DNA from: Stenopsyche tienmushanensis
Taxonomy: Eukaryota > Arthropoda > Insecta > Trichoptera > Stenopsychidae
Assembly (NCBI GenBank): GCA_008973525.1
Contig: WACJ01000521.1
Location: forward strand, 62,001-126,000
DNA: 64,000 bases
Direction: 5' to 3'
Shown: positions 36,251 to 49,800 of the stretch, piece after piece
Layout of the letters: each line of letters opens with the position of its first letter
How positions within the stretch are numbered: the stretch's first letter is position 1
The notes under the pieces: generated by a model
The model's database searches: none
What the model was told of the DNA's origin: nothing
The model's input: the letters and a program-made list of their open reading frames with translations, nothing else
Translations under genes and position numbers: made by a program

Positions 36251-36707
36251 GCCGTCTATTTAATTGGATTTCACTGAAATGCAACACAAAATATATTTAG
36301 GTTATATTATTTGGCTGTACATGAGGAATATTAATCTATTATAACATTTTTTTTCTTCTAAGATACAAATAAAAAATATAATATGAACTAAAAAATAGTT
36401 CTTAACAGAGGACTGACGATTGTTAGGTTTCGACGCAAGCTCCACGGAACTATATTGATTATCAAGCTATATATAAATGATCCATTATCATATATTCGCT
36501 GCCTCATACACTCAATGTTAAAAGTGAGACAATTCTTTTTCTTGCAAATGCTTAAAAAGTGCATATTAATCGCTCGCATATTTGCCGATTTGTTCTTGTA
36601 AGATTTTAAAAATTATGATATATATGATTACCTACAATTCTCACAATAAAATTGATCATTGTGGACTATATTAGCAATTATACAAACACATTCATATTTA
36701 TTATTAG

Positions 36708-36745
36708 TATAAAAATCATCGCAGAAGCGGTTTTGGTCGCCAGTG
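36708..36745 (+). promoter_or_regulatory. Candidate core promoter of SDR F
   Basis: TATAAAAA at 36708-36715 and CAGTG at 36741-36745, 33 bp apart. It predicts a leader of about 96 bases before the ATG at 36837. Confidence 0.4.
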
Positions 36746-36836
36746 TTCGTTCACGAAGCGACCAGATCGATTGTTATTGAGAGATTGCTTCAATTAATTT
36801 CTAATAAAATTAATTTTTTGAATAAAATCAATCAAT

Positions 36837-39825
36837 ATGAATCGCTGGATCGGAAAAGTCGCTTTGATCACTGGTGCCAGTTCTGGAATTGGTGCTGCTA
36901 CAGCATTAAAACTAGCAGCAAATGGAGTCACTGTCGTTGGATTGGCCAGACGAGAAGACAAAATCAAGGTATTGGCATAGCCCACATGGCATACATTCAT
37001 TATTGTCGTATTTTCAAACGTATTTATCTTATTTGAAAGGAACTTGCTTCAACGTCGAGCGGATCAATCAACGCCATTCGTTGTGATCTCAGAAAAGAAA
37101 ACGACATAATCAGATCTTTCAAGCAAGTCCAGGATAAATGGGGTGGAGTCGATATACTCATCAACAGTGCCGGACATATCAAAGTCGGAGGACTCGTCAG
37201 TAAGTTGTCATGCATAATAACAACCTAAATTCAATCAATTGTATTCAATAAACCTAATCGATGTGTTTAATGCAGATGGATCTGTGGCAGATTGGCAAGC
37301 AACATTAGACACCAACGTGATGGCATTGAATACCTGCACTAAAGAGGCTGTCAAAAGCATGCGAACACGTGGAGATAATGGACATATTGTTCACATCAAT
37401 AGGTATGAATTCTATCTATCGTTCAACATTAATACATGGCAAAAATAATATATTTTTTGTATATAGTATTTCAGGTCATGTCGTACCGCAATATCAAAAG
37501 GTTAACTTCGGAACGTATGTGGCTAGTAAATTTGCAGTCACTGCTTTAACCGAATGCTTAAGGGTTGAACTCCAAGGCTTGGAGAGCAAAATCAAAGTCA
37601 CGGTATTTATGATTGACATATCGAAATTACAACAATAAATGCTATGAAAATATTATAAAAAACACGATGTGGTTTGACCTTTTTGCGGTATTTTTATATT
37701 TTTGTAGAGCATCAGTCCCGGGACGATACATACAGAAATGACGAGGAGAGTCATTGGCCAAATAATGGGAGACTATGTGGATGAATCCGAACCGTTGGGA
37801 CCCCAATTGCCTTCCAGTTTGGATGTCAATGATGTCGTAAATGCCATTTTGTATACACTAGGCACCCCTCCTCATGTTCAAGTAAGATTTATTCGAATTT
37901 AAATTATTTTTATAGTGACATCTGTTAATGTTTTTCGCTATTATAAAATGGTTCGTAAACTTGCTATAATTGCAGATTTGAACATTACCGCCATTTGAAT
38001 ACATTTGGCATACAATAATGTTACAATGTATTGCTAAAATATGCAAAAATCATTACGTTCCGATGACAAATTCAAATTTGAATATTAGTGTTCGGCTGAG
38101 ACATTATTCAAATTTAAATTATTCATCTGGAATGAACTTTGTAGCAATAATATATTTTTAAATCTTGTTTTTGTGTATATAATGTGGTCCCTAACCACAT
38201 CTTTTGTTGATTTAGATGCAAAATACTCAAGTTCAGATACGAAATACAAGTGGTACCGGATCAAACAAACGTTTTTCAAATCAAAGATTTGAACGCTCGT
38301 ATGTTTTTCATTTGCAATATGTCATTACAAAATGTGATTTGCATCGTTCAATATCAGCTTTATGTACGTTTTTGGCAATATTTGAATGCCTCTGTTGTAA
38401 TACAACACGGGCTTCGAACGAAACTATTTTATAAGTCAATTTTTGAACTCAAGTTTTGTAATTTTTCGCATCCAAATGACGATGAATAAATCTAAAAATA
38501 TGGAATTCCCATCCAATGATATCGAATTGACTTTCATCCAGGGCTGTTTAATTTTTCCCGTGTTATTTTCGCTTTGGATGCTGTAAAAACAGTCTTTGAT
38601 GTACAAGAGTGGGTCCATCAAATAGACAAAATAATTAATAAAAAACGGACTTCAGAATCGGTTTTGCTACCGGATCCTTCGACAATCATTGATATTTGTG
38701 TCCATGGTTGGAATAAAGTGCCCATTTATTGTCTATAGTTATTAATCCCATAAAAACGGCGTTAATCGCAAATTCGTTTAGATCGTGCGGCACCCATTTT
38801 ACCAGATCGAAATTTCTGTTGCAAAAATTGCCAATAAATAAAACGATTATCATTTCCAGTTCCTTATAATGGTTTATGAAATACATAGCACAGGGTCTAT
38901 ATAATCAATTGAAGCATGGTACATATATGTTGTATCATCAGCAGTGGCGGATTTAGTACTCGAAAGTCTATAAAGCCCTCGATGTGCGCGATTTCCTTAT
39001 ACGATTTATTCACTATTACGCGACATCAAGGCAGATAGCGGCCCAGTTTTTCAATACAAATGCTTTGAAACGTGCAAATATATACCAAATAAACGTAATT
39101 TAATGCCATATAAAGCAAGATGAAAAACGACTCTAATTTCATTGAACAAACGAGCGAAATTTAATTAACAAGGACCTTTTCGTCCATTCAATAGAATCGA
39201 AAAAGCAACAAAGACAAATTGCGATTAGATTCTAAATTCGATTTGCGCAAATCCTTATCAAATTTCGTCGATTTCCACATGAGATTTGAGGCCCCTTGGA
39301 CTCATTCGGCCCTCGATAAGCGCGGTTTCCTATTGCGATCCCTCGATTCCCTTGAGTTTTGAGGCCCGAAACGCGCGCTTTCAGGTTAATCCATCACTGA
39401 TCAGGGGATTAAATCGAAAAACGCTAATATTTTATGCGTATCCCTACACATCGGAATATTTGTTACGCTTAATTATCAAACTTGTCAAAGTTACAACAGC
39501 AACGAGTTTGCTAATGCAAAATGTGCGTGCAAAAGTATCGGAGCGAAATTTATAACTTTAGCATCACTATAACCATTTGTCATTTTATACAAGGCTGTGT
39601 TGACGTAAAATGAACGAAACCCAATTTAAATTTGCTTACATAAAGCAAAAATAATTTGGATTTCGCCGAATATAAAAAAAATGCGAAAACGCCACACATT
39701 GGCCTAATAGACTTGTCAAATGATCAACAATCATGTTTGATGATTGTATGGAGATTCATATGAAAATTTGTTTTTTTCAGGTGCACGAGCTGGTCATCCA
39801 ACCGATAGGCCAAAGAATATCTTAA
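36837..39825 (+). CDS. SDR F: farnesol dehydrogenase-like short-chain dehydrogenase
   Basis: Six exons: 36837-36968, 37040-37199, 37276-37402, 37467-37602, 37708-37881, 39781-39825; 255 residues. Motifs: TGASSGIG at 12-19, Arg38-Arg39, NSAG at 86-89, Asn111, Ser140, Tyr157 and Lys161 (YVASK), SPGTIHTEM. Exon 4 (136 nt, two codons longer before the Tyr) and the C-terminus VHELVIQPIGQR group this copy with SDR G. In exon 3 the usual CTREA block reads CTKEA. Intron 5 is 1.9 kb and carries an antisense mariner piece. The last exon was chosen by its strong tttttttcag acceptor and the QPIGQR match to SDR G. NADP-dependent alcohol oxidation is inferred from the family. Confidence 0.93.
38640..38890 (-). 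mobile_element. mariner transposase fragment in SDR F intron 5
   Basis: The minus frame reads FDLVKWVPHDLNEFAINAVF, then ITIDNKWALYSNHGHK. These correspond to the mariner block LGKWVPHELTE....R followed by the first catalytic Asp block (V T.DEKW.LY.N). Here the DE pair reads DN. Frames downstream are scrambled. Confidence 0.55.
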
Positions 39826-39915
39826 TAGAACTGTGTTTTTTATTGATTATACATATTTAATGATTGAAATAATAATGAATTTTTGAATTTATATTGAATA
39901 TATAGAATTTTTACA

Positions 39916-39921
39916 AATAAA
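39916..39921 (+). promoter_or_regulatory. Poly(A) signal candidate of SDR F
   Basis: AATAAA about 90 bp after the stop codon. Confidence 0.5.
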
Positions 39922-39924
39922 TTA

Positions 39925-40880
39925 TGTGAATTGATTATGCTCGTTTGTATTTATTTAATTGTCATAAATAAGGGATGGTAGATTCGCACATCAAATATGC
40001 AGTGGTCAATCTCATGTAATTTACGCTCAACTGGTCCGGCAACAAACATCGACGGTTCATCAAACATGTTGGCACGTATTGGGGCCGCACTACCGGAATT
40101 TCCCGGAATTGATTTCCCTGGAAGCTCGCTGGTCGTTTCGAATTTCCTGGATTGATGCACCGGATTGAGCCAATAGAAAGGGATATTAATCGAGTTTCAT
40201 CCGAGTCGCCATCGCACAAAATACACAATCACCACGACTTGAGACGCGCGTCTAATTTTGTAAAGATCGATCAAATGTTCGTATTTATCGAGTTTTATTA
40301 ATATTTTTTAAAATTAAAATAAACATACATAACTCATTAATAAAATAAAATAATAACATATTTAATTTAATAACTTCGATAATAATTAATTAAGAATAAA
40401 TTTGAATGACCGTTTGGTTATGCATACATTGATATTGAATTTTGAGTCCATATTTAGTCTTTTATGCAACAATTTGAAGTATTGTTGTAAAATAAAATTG
40501 TCCGGTAGGAAATGGATCATTCAAATAATAAAGATTGATGCGGTCGTCCATGATTTATAGAACGATTTGAAAAGCAAATTATTTCAAGAGAAATCCTGGT
40601 ATAAATGCCCTAAATATTGCCACAAAAATAGATTTAGATTCAGGAACAGTTGCTTGTCTATAAACTAAATTCAGGCACCTCAAAGTTCAGCTTCTGCTTA
40701 AAAATAAATAATAATCTAGTAGAATTGCATAAATGCAATTATATATAGGCAACGCCAGCCAGTGGCAGATTTATCTGGGATTCCTATAAAAAATTTAAAA
40801 CTATTCCTCTGGGATAGTTTTAAATGCTCATAAAAGGCGACGTCTAGGGACAGTAACTGTCTAATCTAAGTATACATACA
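39925..40880. other. Intergenic, nothing recognised
   Basis: AT-rich. Overlapping minus-strand frames at 39951-40228 carry no recognisable motif. No gene supported. Confidence 0.4.
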
Positions 40881-40883
40881 TAC

Positions 40884-41114
40884 AGTACATATATGTTTTT
40901 CAAATTATTATATTAACCTTTCCTTACCGGTGATGTATTTACTACACCTCGACTCTAATAAATGGGTATATCGATATGAAATATAATAGATACGGCGTTC
41001 AAAATTTTTGTATTGCCCCGTAGTATAATTACGAATCGCATCGAAGTATTATAGTATATAAATATTCATCTGCAACGTCGGAAATAAATAATGATTCGGG
41101 AAATCGGGAATTTT
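40884..41114 (-). repeat. Inverted copy of the 230 bp dispersed repeat
   Basis: Reverse complement of 32829-33068: tccttaccggtgatgtattt, actacacctcgactctaat, gggaaatcgggaatttt. Confidence 0.7.
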
Positions 41115-41520
41115 GCGCGTTCATGATTTTTTTCAGTTCAGATCGTTGGCGGGTAACGAGGCGTAGACGACGCATCAAAGGGACTTCAGACTTGTGGATG
41201 CTTCTCGATGGAACGTGTAAAATTTTCAGTATTGTAGGTAGCTGAGTTTAGTCAATTTTTATGAAAATTAATTTTATTAAAAACTAGCGAATATTCGGCA
41301 TGCGATGCAATGCTTAATGCTTAAAAATTATTTGCAAAGAAAGGCAGTAAGTGGTTTACTACTTCAGATTACGTGTAGAGCGAGCCGAAAAGCTGGAATC
41401 CAAAAGCATATGCACACTCGCTTTCTTCCCGAAGATCTACTTCATTTTACCAGACCAATATGCGTCAACATGGTGCATCCATACAATATTTTTACTATGA
41501 CTATGTTATTCCCGCAAGTG

Positions 41521-42260
41521 TAAACAGTAAGTTGGAAAAGTTTTATTGCAATCGAATGGATAGTATGGCAGGGTATTAAATACGAACAAACAAACATTGC
41601 TTTTTATATATTAGACTATATCTATGTTACTCACAAAATTTTTAACAATAAGTTGACGAAGTTTTATCGCAATCCAATGAACGATATGGCAGCACATTTC
41701 GAACGAACAAAGCCCAATTCATTTTTATATATTAGATAAAATCGGAAAATTGAAAGGCTTTCAGCGCAATTCAGATCTTTACACGATTCATTTTGAAATA
41801 TATGATTACATTTATCCGGGTGCAGAATCTTGGTTGAAACTAGGGCCTATCAGAGGCAGGAAAGTTTCGGGGCCCCAACTTAATATATTACACAAAACAT
41901 ATCGAGGGTCAAATTTCCGAATTTGTCTCAGAGTGAAATATCAAATAAGTCCAGAGGCCTCAAACTTAGATTGTATCAAAGGCCTCTCAAGGACTAAATC
42001 CGTCACTGGGATAATTGCATACTACTGCAGAATTGACTTTGATTGCTGAGGATATTCAAAAATTATAGACGTAACAAGAAATTTATAAAGCAATTTTGAT
42101 GGAAATGACATCTGAGACAATATATATGTCAAAATAAGACTATATTTTACTATAATATGCTGGATTGCTGCTGTTTGTTCGTATGTAATGCGCTGCCATA
42201 CCGTTTATCAGATTGCGATAAAACTTTGTCAACTTATTGTTTACACTTGCGAAAATAACA
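41521..42260. repeat. Short-unit repeats (~110 bp), two direct and one inverted
   Basis: Units at about 41525-41630 and 41631-41745 share acaataagttgac, gttttatcgcaat, gatatggcag, cgaacaaa and ttttatatattaga. An inverted unit lies at about 42150-42260 (gtttgttcgtatgtaatgcg, ctgccataccg). The same unit is tandem at 50.6-51.2 kb. The pattern resembles 3' tails of RTE-like retroelements or SINEs, which is a guess. Confidence 0.6.
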
Positions 42261-43870
42261 TAAGCATAGTAAAAATATTGTTTGTGTACAAGATTTGTTA
42301 TGCAAGACGTGGCATTGCAATGCATGTCGGATATTCGCTGGTAGTTTATAAGATTTTGAACCAGAGAACCCATATTATCCCACCGATGTACGCCAAAAAT
42401 GTTTATAATTTCTAACGGATTAGCTGGTAAGACCAAGTGTTTAAAAAAAGATGAACCTAAAAATGAATATGCTAGAAATATTCATACAAAATTGGGCAGG
42501 TGAAAGACAAGCTTCAAAGAAAAATCTGATTTGCATGTTAGAAATGTGAGGAGCCAGTTTGTCAAGATTATAGTCAGGCATTTTAAATATGCCATAAAAA
42601 CGTAAATGCGTGAAAAGTTTTATATTGTTATGAATTTGGAAAAAATATTATTAAGTATAGAAAAGCAAAAAAATGAGGGTCCAGCCAGACCACTTTCATT
42701 GACGTGAGGTAATAGAAATATTAATTGACAGGAGGGTTAATAAATATTTTAGATATTGCATTTACACATTTCACATTTTATACATCATCATCATCATCAT
42801 CAACGTCACATAGCCACAGAAGTATTTTATATAGATGATATCGCCAGATATTTCGGTGAAAAAAAAATCTCTGCTAAATAAATTTATTGCATGATTTAGA
42901 ACTAGCCGTTTATCTTATATGTCATTCAATAACCGGGTGACCTTAATTAATTTGATCAAATTCAATTATCTAATCCGATGATTTCTTATGATTGTAAATA
43001 TACTTCTAATATGAACTCCGATGGATACAACACAGCCGCATATTGCGCAATTCAGAACACTTTCGAAAACCTCCTCCATAAATGGGGAATCTATTTATAA
43101 AGGTGATGCAATTGGCACAAGCAAACAACCTCTCAAGCCTCCCGTCGTTCCATTCTCGTTATTTCGTGCGAAATAATCGAAATTTATATACAAGTACAAC
43201 ATATGTATATAAATGTGGAACCAACGAAAGTGCTACAGGGTAATTAGAAAGTCCGCTTCACTTCCGACAGACGACCGAAATTAAAAGAGCGACAGCGATT
43301 GTGCTAGGCGGCCGGTACCATTTTCGGATCCACCATTCGGCATTCCGTTCGTAGAAAACGTGGTTATAGACGGGGTAAAGTGGTTAATTCACATGGCATA
43401 CTTTGTATGACATCATGCCGATTCACATATTTATCGTTTGAGCGCGTCATACCGATGACGCGATCGCATATTTTTCATAGAGGCCTCATACAACAAGATA
43501 TATGAAAAACATTGTCAATATAACGTATATATATATAAAAATAATAGAATGGATAACTCAAGAGAGAATGATAAACGTGCCAAATTCTTCGCCATTAGAA
43601 AATTGGCACACCTCCTTGCACTCCATTGACTTTTGATTACCCCCAGCGTGAATTTATGAAATACTGGATTAAAACTAGGACGTACATAGCAACACTAAGC
43701 CAGTTGGCACATAAACCAGAATTATATTTAATGATTTATTTCAACATGAAAGATTAAAATTCAAAGGAATGCGATGAAACACAATTATCGTATTGGATAT
43801 CCTATCGACTTTCGAAGAGCATTTAAAATAGTATTCTAATCAATTTATAATATGAGGGTGATATAAATAT
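42261..43870. other. Intergenic, nothing recognised
   Basis: Holds a short (atc)n run at about 42785-42800 and AT-rich DNA with a GC-richer stretch at 43240-43480. No gene supported. Confidence 0.4.
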
Positions 43871-43875
43871 GACCC

Positions 43876-44330
43876 ATCACTGAAGAAAGAAGACGGATGC
43901 ATTGAAAACCAGTTGTGCACGTATTGTTCGACCGCAGCGTTGTCTTGAAATCGTTGGCCTTCTTATACCTCTATAAACATATGCTAGTCACATGGGGTCA
44001 AGTCTGATCTATAAGGTTCAAGAGGTTCAAGAGAGGCAGTAATAGGTCGCATTTATCGTCGAGATAGAAAATAAGTTAGTAAAATACCATTCGAGTCCCA
44101 AAATACCATAGCCATCACTTTTCCAACAGATTATTTCTCGATTTTCAGACCTTTATGAAATTTTTGGGTTCAATTAAATACAACGATTTTAATTAGAGTA
44201 TCATCACCGAACTGTGCTTTAAATTTACTAAAAATTTGAATTGATTTTACACCTTTGTTTATGAGAAAACGAATAATTATGGGTTGCGCAACAAAATATG
44301 CGCCTTCTCGCATTCTTTCTTCGGTGATGA
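43876..44330 (-). mobile_element. Internally deleted mariner, copy 1
   Basis: On the minus strand it encodes an N-terminal piece (RFLINKGVKSIQIFSKFKAQ, then FGDDTLIKIVVF), jumps directly to the catalytic-core piece VMAMVFWDSNGILL, and ends with RFQDNAAVEQYVHNWFSMHP. The 100-plus residues that normally link the helix-turn-helix to VMATVFWD are missing. Copy 2 (49141-49517) has the same junction near tcgattttcaga, so the deletion predates the copying. Confidence 0.7.
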
Positions 44331-46550
44331 AATCAAAAAGCTTCCTATCAGATTTTTTTTTCTATATATCACTACTAAAATTGTACAGTAAAATTTCGAC
44401 TTTCGACCCCTCGTACACCTAATGAATCCAGAATTTAAAATTGAAAAATAATCAAACAATTCACTTGAATCGGTTTTTGAATAATAAAGGACTTTTTCTG
44501 TATAAATTCATATTAATAAAGCTTACTAAAATAGCACAAATTTACACAGATATATTTATTATAATTAAGTATTTACTACTTAAGAGGCAAGAAATCAGGC
44601 TAAATTTGAGTCATGACAACCAATTCAAAATATGGATACATTAGATATCTCAAAATTATTTTTTGGAATTTGAACCCAGACCTTTATAATGAGAATTCAA
44701 TAATTAACCCACTCGGTCTAAAAAAATATGTATTTAAATACTTCGATATTAATGAAAGATTAAATTTAATTTCGCATGAAATTATGACCACCGTGTAGAC
44801 ATGCTAACTGTTTTGACGTTGGTGTTCAAACTGTGAGGTTAATTATTTTATTCTTTATTATTGTAATTATGATTTTTTTGCATTTATACCAATTATGTGT
44901 TTTGCTAGGCAATTTCATGTTCGATAAAAGTCATAAAATCATATGAAACCCAATGATTAATAGTTGATTTTGTTTAGACTAAAATGAAAGAATTTATAAC
45001 ATAATTATGGATAGTTTCGGAAATGACTTCAATCCCCTGTTTGTTCCCGTCTGGAAGAAAGACAGTGAACCCGGATATGCACTCAATAATCAACATCATA
45101 TCTGACGAAAGAAATCCTTTTATGAAGGCACGGAGCGAACTTCTCCCGCGGGATCTTCGTGGCAAGAATACGGCAAGATTTTCTTTATATCACCTCGAAT
45201 TGATTCCGGGAATCGAAAATATTAGATTGGATACCCGAAACAAAGAAACAGCGAGAATCGTGGGGGTCTATCGATTTTTTGGCGTTATTTTGCGTACTTA
45301 GCGCAGAGTCTCATAAAAAAAGCGTATCGAAAAGTTGGATAACGCCAAATATTAGTCAGACAACGTAGTGGCTATAAAATGGATACAAAGTCGATTATAT
45401 CAGCAACTCTCAAATATGTCAAAAAATCCAAGAAACATAAAAGCTTGATAAAACTGAAAAATATTTATTCTGCATTTAAGGGACGTTTCTATGTTGTTGG
45501 TTCAAAAAAAATTTATTTTTACTTGATGTATCGGAAAGAATCAATATTTAAGAATACTTTCATTAAATTTAAAGTCGATATAAAATAAATTTGTAAAGTT
45601 TTTTTGCAAATTTGCAAAGAAACTTTAAACGCATATTTCTTGAAACTATTTTTTCCAAGCTTATGGAAGTGCTCCCACACACACTAGATTAGCATCCTTT
45701 ATGAAATTTTGTAGACATATGTATAATAAACGTCTTCATCGTATAGACTAGAATTATCTAAAAATATTCAAAAGTTTTTATTCAATTAAATAAAAACTAC
45801 AAAAAATGTTGGTAAACATTTTTTTTCAATCACCCACTATTTTTTTATTTTCCAATATTTTTTTAAAATTATAGTCTAAGCTATGGACAATATTATATTA
45901 AGTAAAAATATGTTTAATTTTTTTGTTGCAAATTATCTATTCAGGACTTAGGACTTCCATAGTGAAGAATGTCGTCATTGGAAAGTCTCGCAGTTGGGGT
46001 CACTCTCTGATAAAAATTTGAGCAGACCTTTATGATCATTTTTCTTCGAGTACAATTTGATTTGATTAGTGATTTAATTATAAATTGAATTGAATATAGA
46101 TACTATATTCGTGTTTCCAGCATACAAATCCACTTTTCTTTCATGACCGCGTAGCGTGAGTCAAGCTTGTATATCAATAATGAACCCTAACACTGTCGAT
46201 AGCTTTTAACATTCGCACATTTGTTTTGCGTTTCCTCGACCCAATTTTCCACTTGCGGATTTTTTTAATCGATTCATTCGCATCTTTTTTCAGCTAAGAC
46301 TTTCCAATATCGCGTTCACATCGCTAACGCATGTACGCAATATTTTTTTATGGTTGTGGAATGTGATTGGCGGTGCAAAAACGTTAATTGCCCCCAGAAA
46401 GCAACACTTGAGGAATCGCTGATCAATGACATAATACATTCGCAACCGTGATTCGATCATCGTTTTCTTTATTTTAGCAAAAAAATTCAGTTGCTCACCA
46501 TAGCACGACACGGGGTGACGCTCATACAAAACACCATAAAACGCGCTAAC
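44331..46550. other. Intergenic upstream of SDR G
   Basis: No gene recognised. Open frames at 45023-45301 (92 codons, +) and 46290-46529 (79 codons, -) lack motifs. Confidence 0.4.
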
Positions 46551-46717
46551 CAGTCACCATTCTATATATAAGCCATTATCTCATACAATTTATTTCGGAT
46601 CTCCTCAACATTTCTCTCACGCGTCTTCGAGTGATTCCGGATTTGGTGATTCCGCTCGCAGAAAGAAGATTCGAGGCTTTGTGGCGCCTTATCAGATAAT
46701 TTAATAAGTAAACATCC

Positions 46718-46760
46718 TATAAATAGGCTTCGCAGGAAAAAGCCGCGGTATAGTGACAGT
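46718..46760 (+). promoter_or_regulatory. Possible TATA box upstream of SDR G
   Basis: TATAAATA at 46718-46725, with a CAGT at 46757-46760, about 140 bp before the ATG. Spacing to the CAGT is a little long, so this is weak. A second TATATATAAG sits at about 46563. Confidence 0.25.
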
Positions 46761-46896
46761 TGTTTGCGATGGCAATAGCGAACAGCTGACTTCTGCAACG
46801 GTGTATGCACTCGTTGACGTCATGCAGTGTTAATTGTGCTCGAGCATTTGTGACTAGTGATCATTGTTTGAGACTTCACTTCGATCCATTTGGATA

Positions 46897-49800
46897 ATGG
46901 AAAGGTGGGTGGGTAAGGTGGCCGTGGTGACGGGCGCAAGTGCCGGAATTGGGGCTGCGGTGGCATTAGCCCTCGCCGATCGCGGAATAAGGGTCGTTGG
47001 ATTAGCCAGAAGACAACACAAAATACAGGTGATCCCCAAACAAATACCCGATAAACATCACACAAATCCATATCAAATTTAAAACCACTCCAAACCACCC
47101 TAAAATGGATTAATACACACCAACCTATCGACTAATTTGATAAAAACGAGCACGCGCACACTTTTGCGATCGAATTTAATCAACATCAAATTGCTCGTTA
47201 TAACCGTTATTTCCCTATAAAATCCGCATCGAAAGATTTTTACGACATTTAAATATCAACCGAAGACGCAATAGCGTATTCTTGTTCGTCCGAACACCTT
47301 CCGAGACGGAAAAGCGACCGGTTCTTTTACCACTCGCAATTTCGGCTTCCCAATACCGTTACTCAAAAATTTAGAACAATCCGACGTATGACAAATAAAT
47401 TATTAAAAAGCCAACGACTTGAGAGTTTCAAGGCGTCTCCGTCTCAAAGCCACGTGTATTCGATTCTTATAAAATATGCGCAAAGTATTACGTATTATGC
47501 TCGCTGGCGTAGTACATCATCCATTGCTAATGAATCGTCGCCGTGAGAAAAAAAGCGAACAAAAAGACGTCGAATGTGATTTTTTGCGACTGCCGAAACC
47601 GAAGGCGGGATCGCTCATCCGGCCGTTTCGGGGATGAACCGGGAACCGACACCATTAACAAGTTTATCGGTCTAAAAATAGCGCCGCGAGTACGGGGGAC
47701 TGAAAAAGGCTTCGTTGGGATTACCCACATCCCGAGTCTGGGGATCATTCGAAATGTTTAGAGGCTCTATTTTCGGCTTGAAAGTCCTCATTTCAATAGA
47801 AATCAAAGGTCCGAATTTGATGAGTGGGCCATTAAAACAGTCCCCTGTCTGAAGCATCGGATGCTTCACTAATTTCACGTTTGAACTTGGAGTAGCTGGC
47901 ATAAATTACGTCCGAAACATTTAATAAAACACCTTAGATTTAGAGCTCTTTCGACGGGATGGTTAATATCACGGTGAAGGATACGAGTCACACTGTCGAC
48001 ATTCTTGAATGTCCGCTCCGAATTCGCATATGGCGTCGAATATTTTAGCATTTAGACTTCCGTTATTATTTGCAAACAATAGAATTTGCCAGAGACTGAA
48101 TTCGACTTCGCAATAGCTGTTTCATGGCACAAAGCGCCAATGAAAAAATGCTTGCATCAACAATGTCCCAATTTATTATTCAAACGCTTCTTTGTGCTGG
48201 ACTGTTATGTCATCAATTTGCTTTCGTTTCGATTCGTCCAATATTTGCAACATATTTGTCAAAAAATATGAAGTTATTATACAGTCTTTGAGCTTCACTG
48301 GACAGCGGAATCACTGAAAATCTCAGTTCCTCACAGAATACGGGCGGTTTAGGGCTACACGAGGCGCTCATTCGATATGTTAGTGGTCCGAAATTTGGAC
48401 CGGTTGGACACGGATACCTTGTGCTCACTCCGTCCAATTAAAAGGCATTTCTATAAGAGTTTTGGGGAAAAATGTATCTCCGGGGGCTTTATACAACCTT
48501 TTTACACCCCCCCCCCGCACTCAATGCACAAGTGCCTAGATATGGAATTTTAAATTTATGATTTTGCATCCTGCTATGTACTTTGCGAGCGGGCTGACAT
48601 GTTTCAGAGGAGAATCCCAATGTCGGTAGTGTAATATTTAAGAAGGTCTTTATTATGACCGAGAGAAGGGACACAGTTACGAGATTGGGAAAGCCGGCAG
48701 AAAGAATACGTCTTTACGCGTTCAAGGATATTTCTTTTTTATACGTTCCGATCCCTATTTACAATGAAGTAAGAGGCTGTTGTTAAACTTCAAGTATTTA
48801 ATTTTTCTGAATCAAGAAATCTGACTTAATCGATCAATCAATAAAATTGGTTGGCATTGTACTTTTACATTAAAAATACATTAGACATATAATACAATAT
48901 AAAAGCATGTAATGTTTTTAAACAATAATGGGGTCATATGTTATTTTTAATGATAAAATTCTGTCATCTTTTATATTGTGTGATGTGAAATAAATTAATG
49001 GATGTATTGAGTATGTCATGCGATACACGTCGTCATGGTAGTTAGGTTCTGATAGATAAGAATTAATCGACTTGTCATATACGAGGGAGATTCAAATCAA
49101 TTCAAATAGTCCAGAATTTTGCTGTGTAAATTTCACTGAAGTCACTGAAGAAAGAAAGCGAGAAGTAGCATTCTCTGTTGCGCAACGCATTATTATTCGT
49201 TTTCATTTAACACAGTCTTAGCGTTATCTAGCAGTTGGCAATAGTAGGCCGAATCCATCGTTTGTCTGTTGCATGAAAAATCATTCAATAGAATACCTTT
49301 AAATTCCAAAATACTGTAGCCATAAATTTTTTAGCAAGCTGTTAATCGATTTTCAGATATTTTCAGACGAAACTTTTTGGCCCAATAAAACATTTGGGTC
49401 TTACTTAGTATAGCATAACGTAACTCTGCTTCAAGTCTTGTCAATATTTTGCTTGATTTCAAGTCGTCATTTATGAGAAAATGATTAATTATGGGTTGCG
49501 CAACAGATGATGCTATTTCTGTATTTATTTTATTTTATTAGTTGCAAATTAATATCAACCAGGTAAAAATACCGATTGATTTAAACGTAGGTAGTTTAAA
49601 TTAAATTATACCCACAAATATAAGATTGCAATATCATGGTTTTAGTCAGGCATTAATGGTCCTTTTGTACAACACAGGAGAATGATGTGAAATTCCTCTT
49701 TTTTCGGGATACAAAGCGAATATGTTTCAAATTAAAGGAAGAAGAAGCGGTTCCAGTCCGTAAGACGAGCACTTCCGTCAGGATTGATTTCCGCCCATTA

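Noticed and set aside
42783..42801. atc-repeat run considered as a CRISPR-like or structured array
   Set aside because: Simple trinucleotide microsatellite.
45023..45301. 92-codon plus-strand frame upstream of SDR G
   Set aside because: No recognisable domain and no splice context; left as an unsupported frame.
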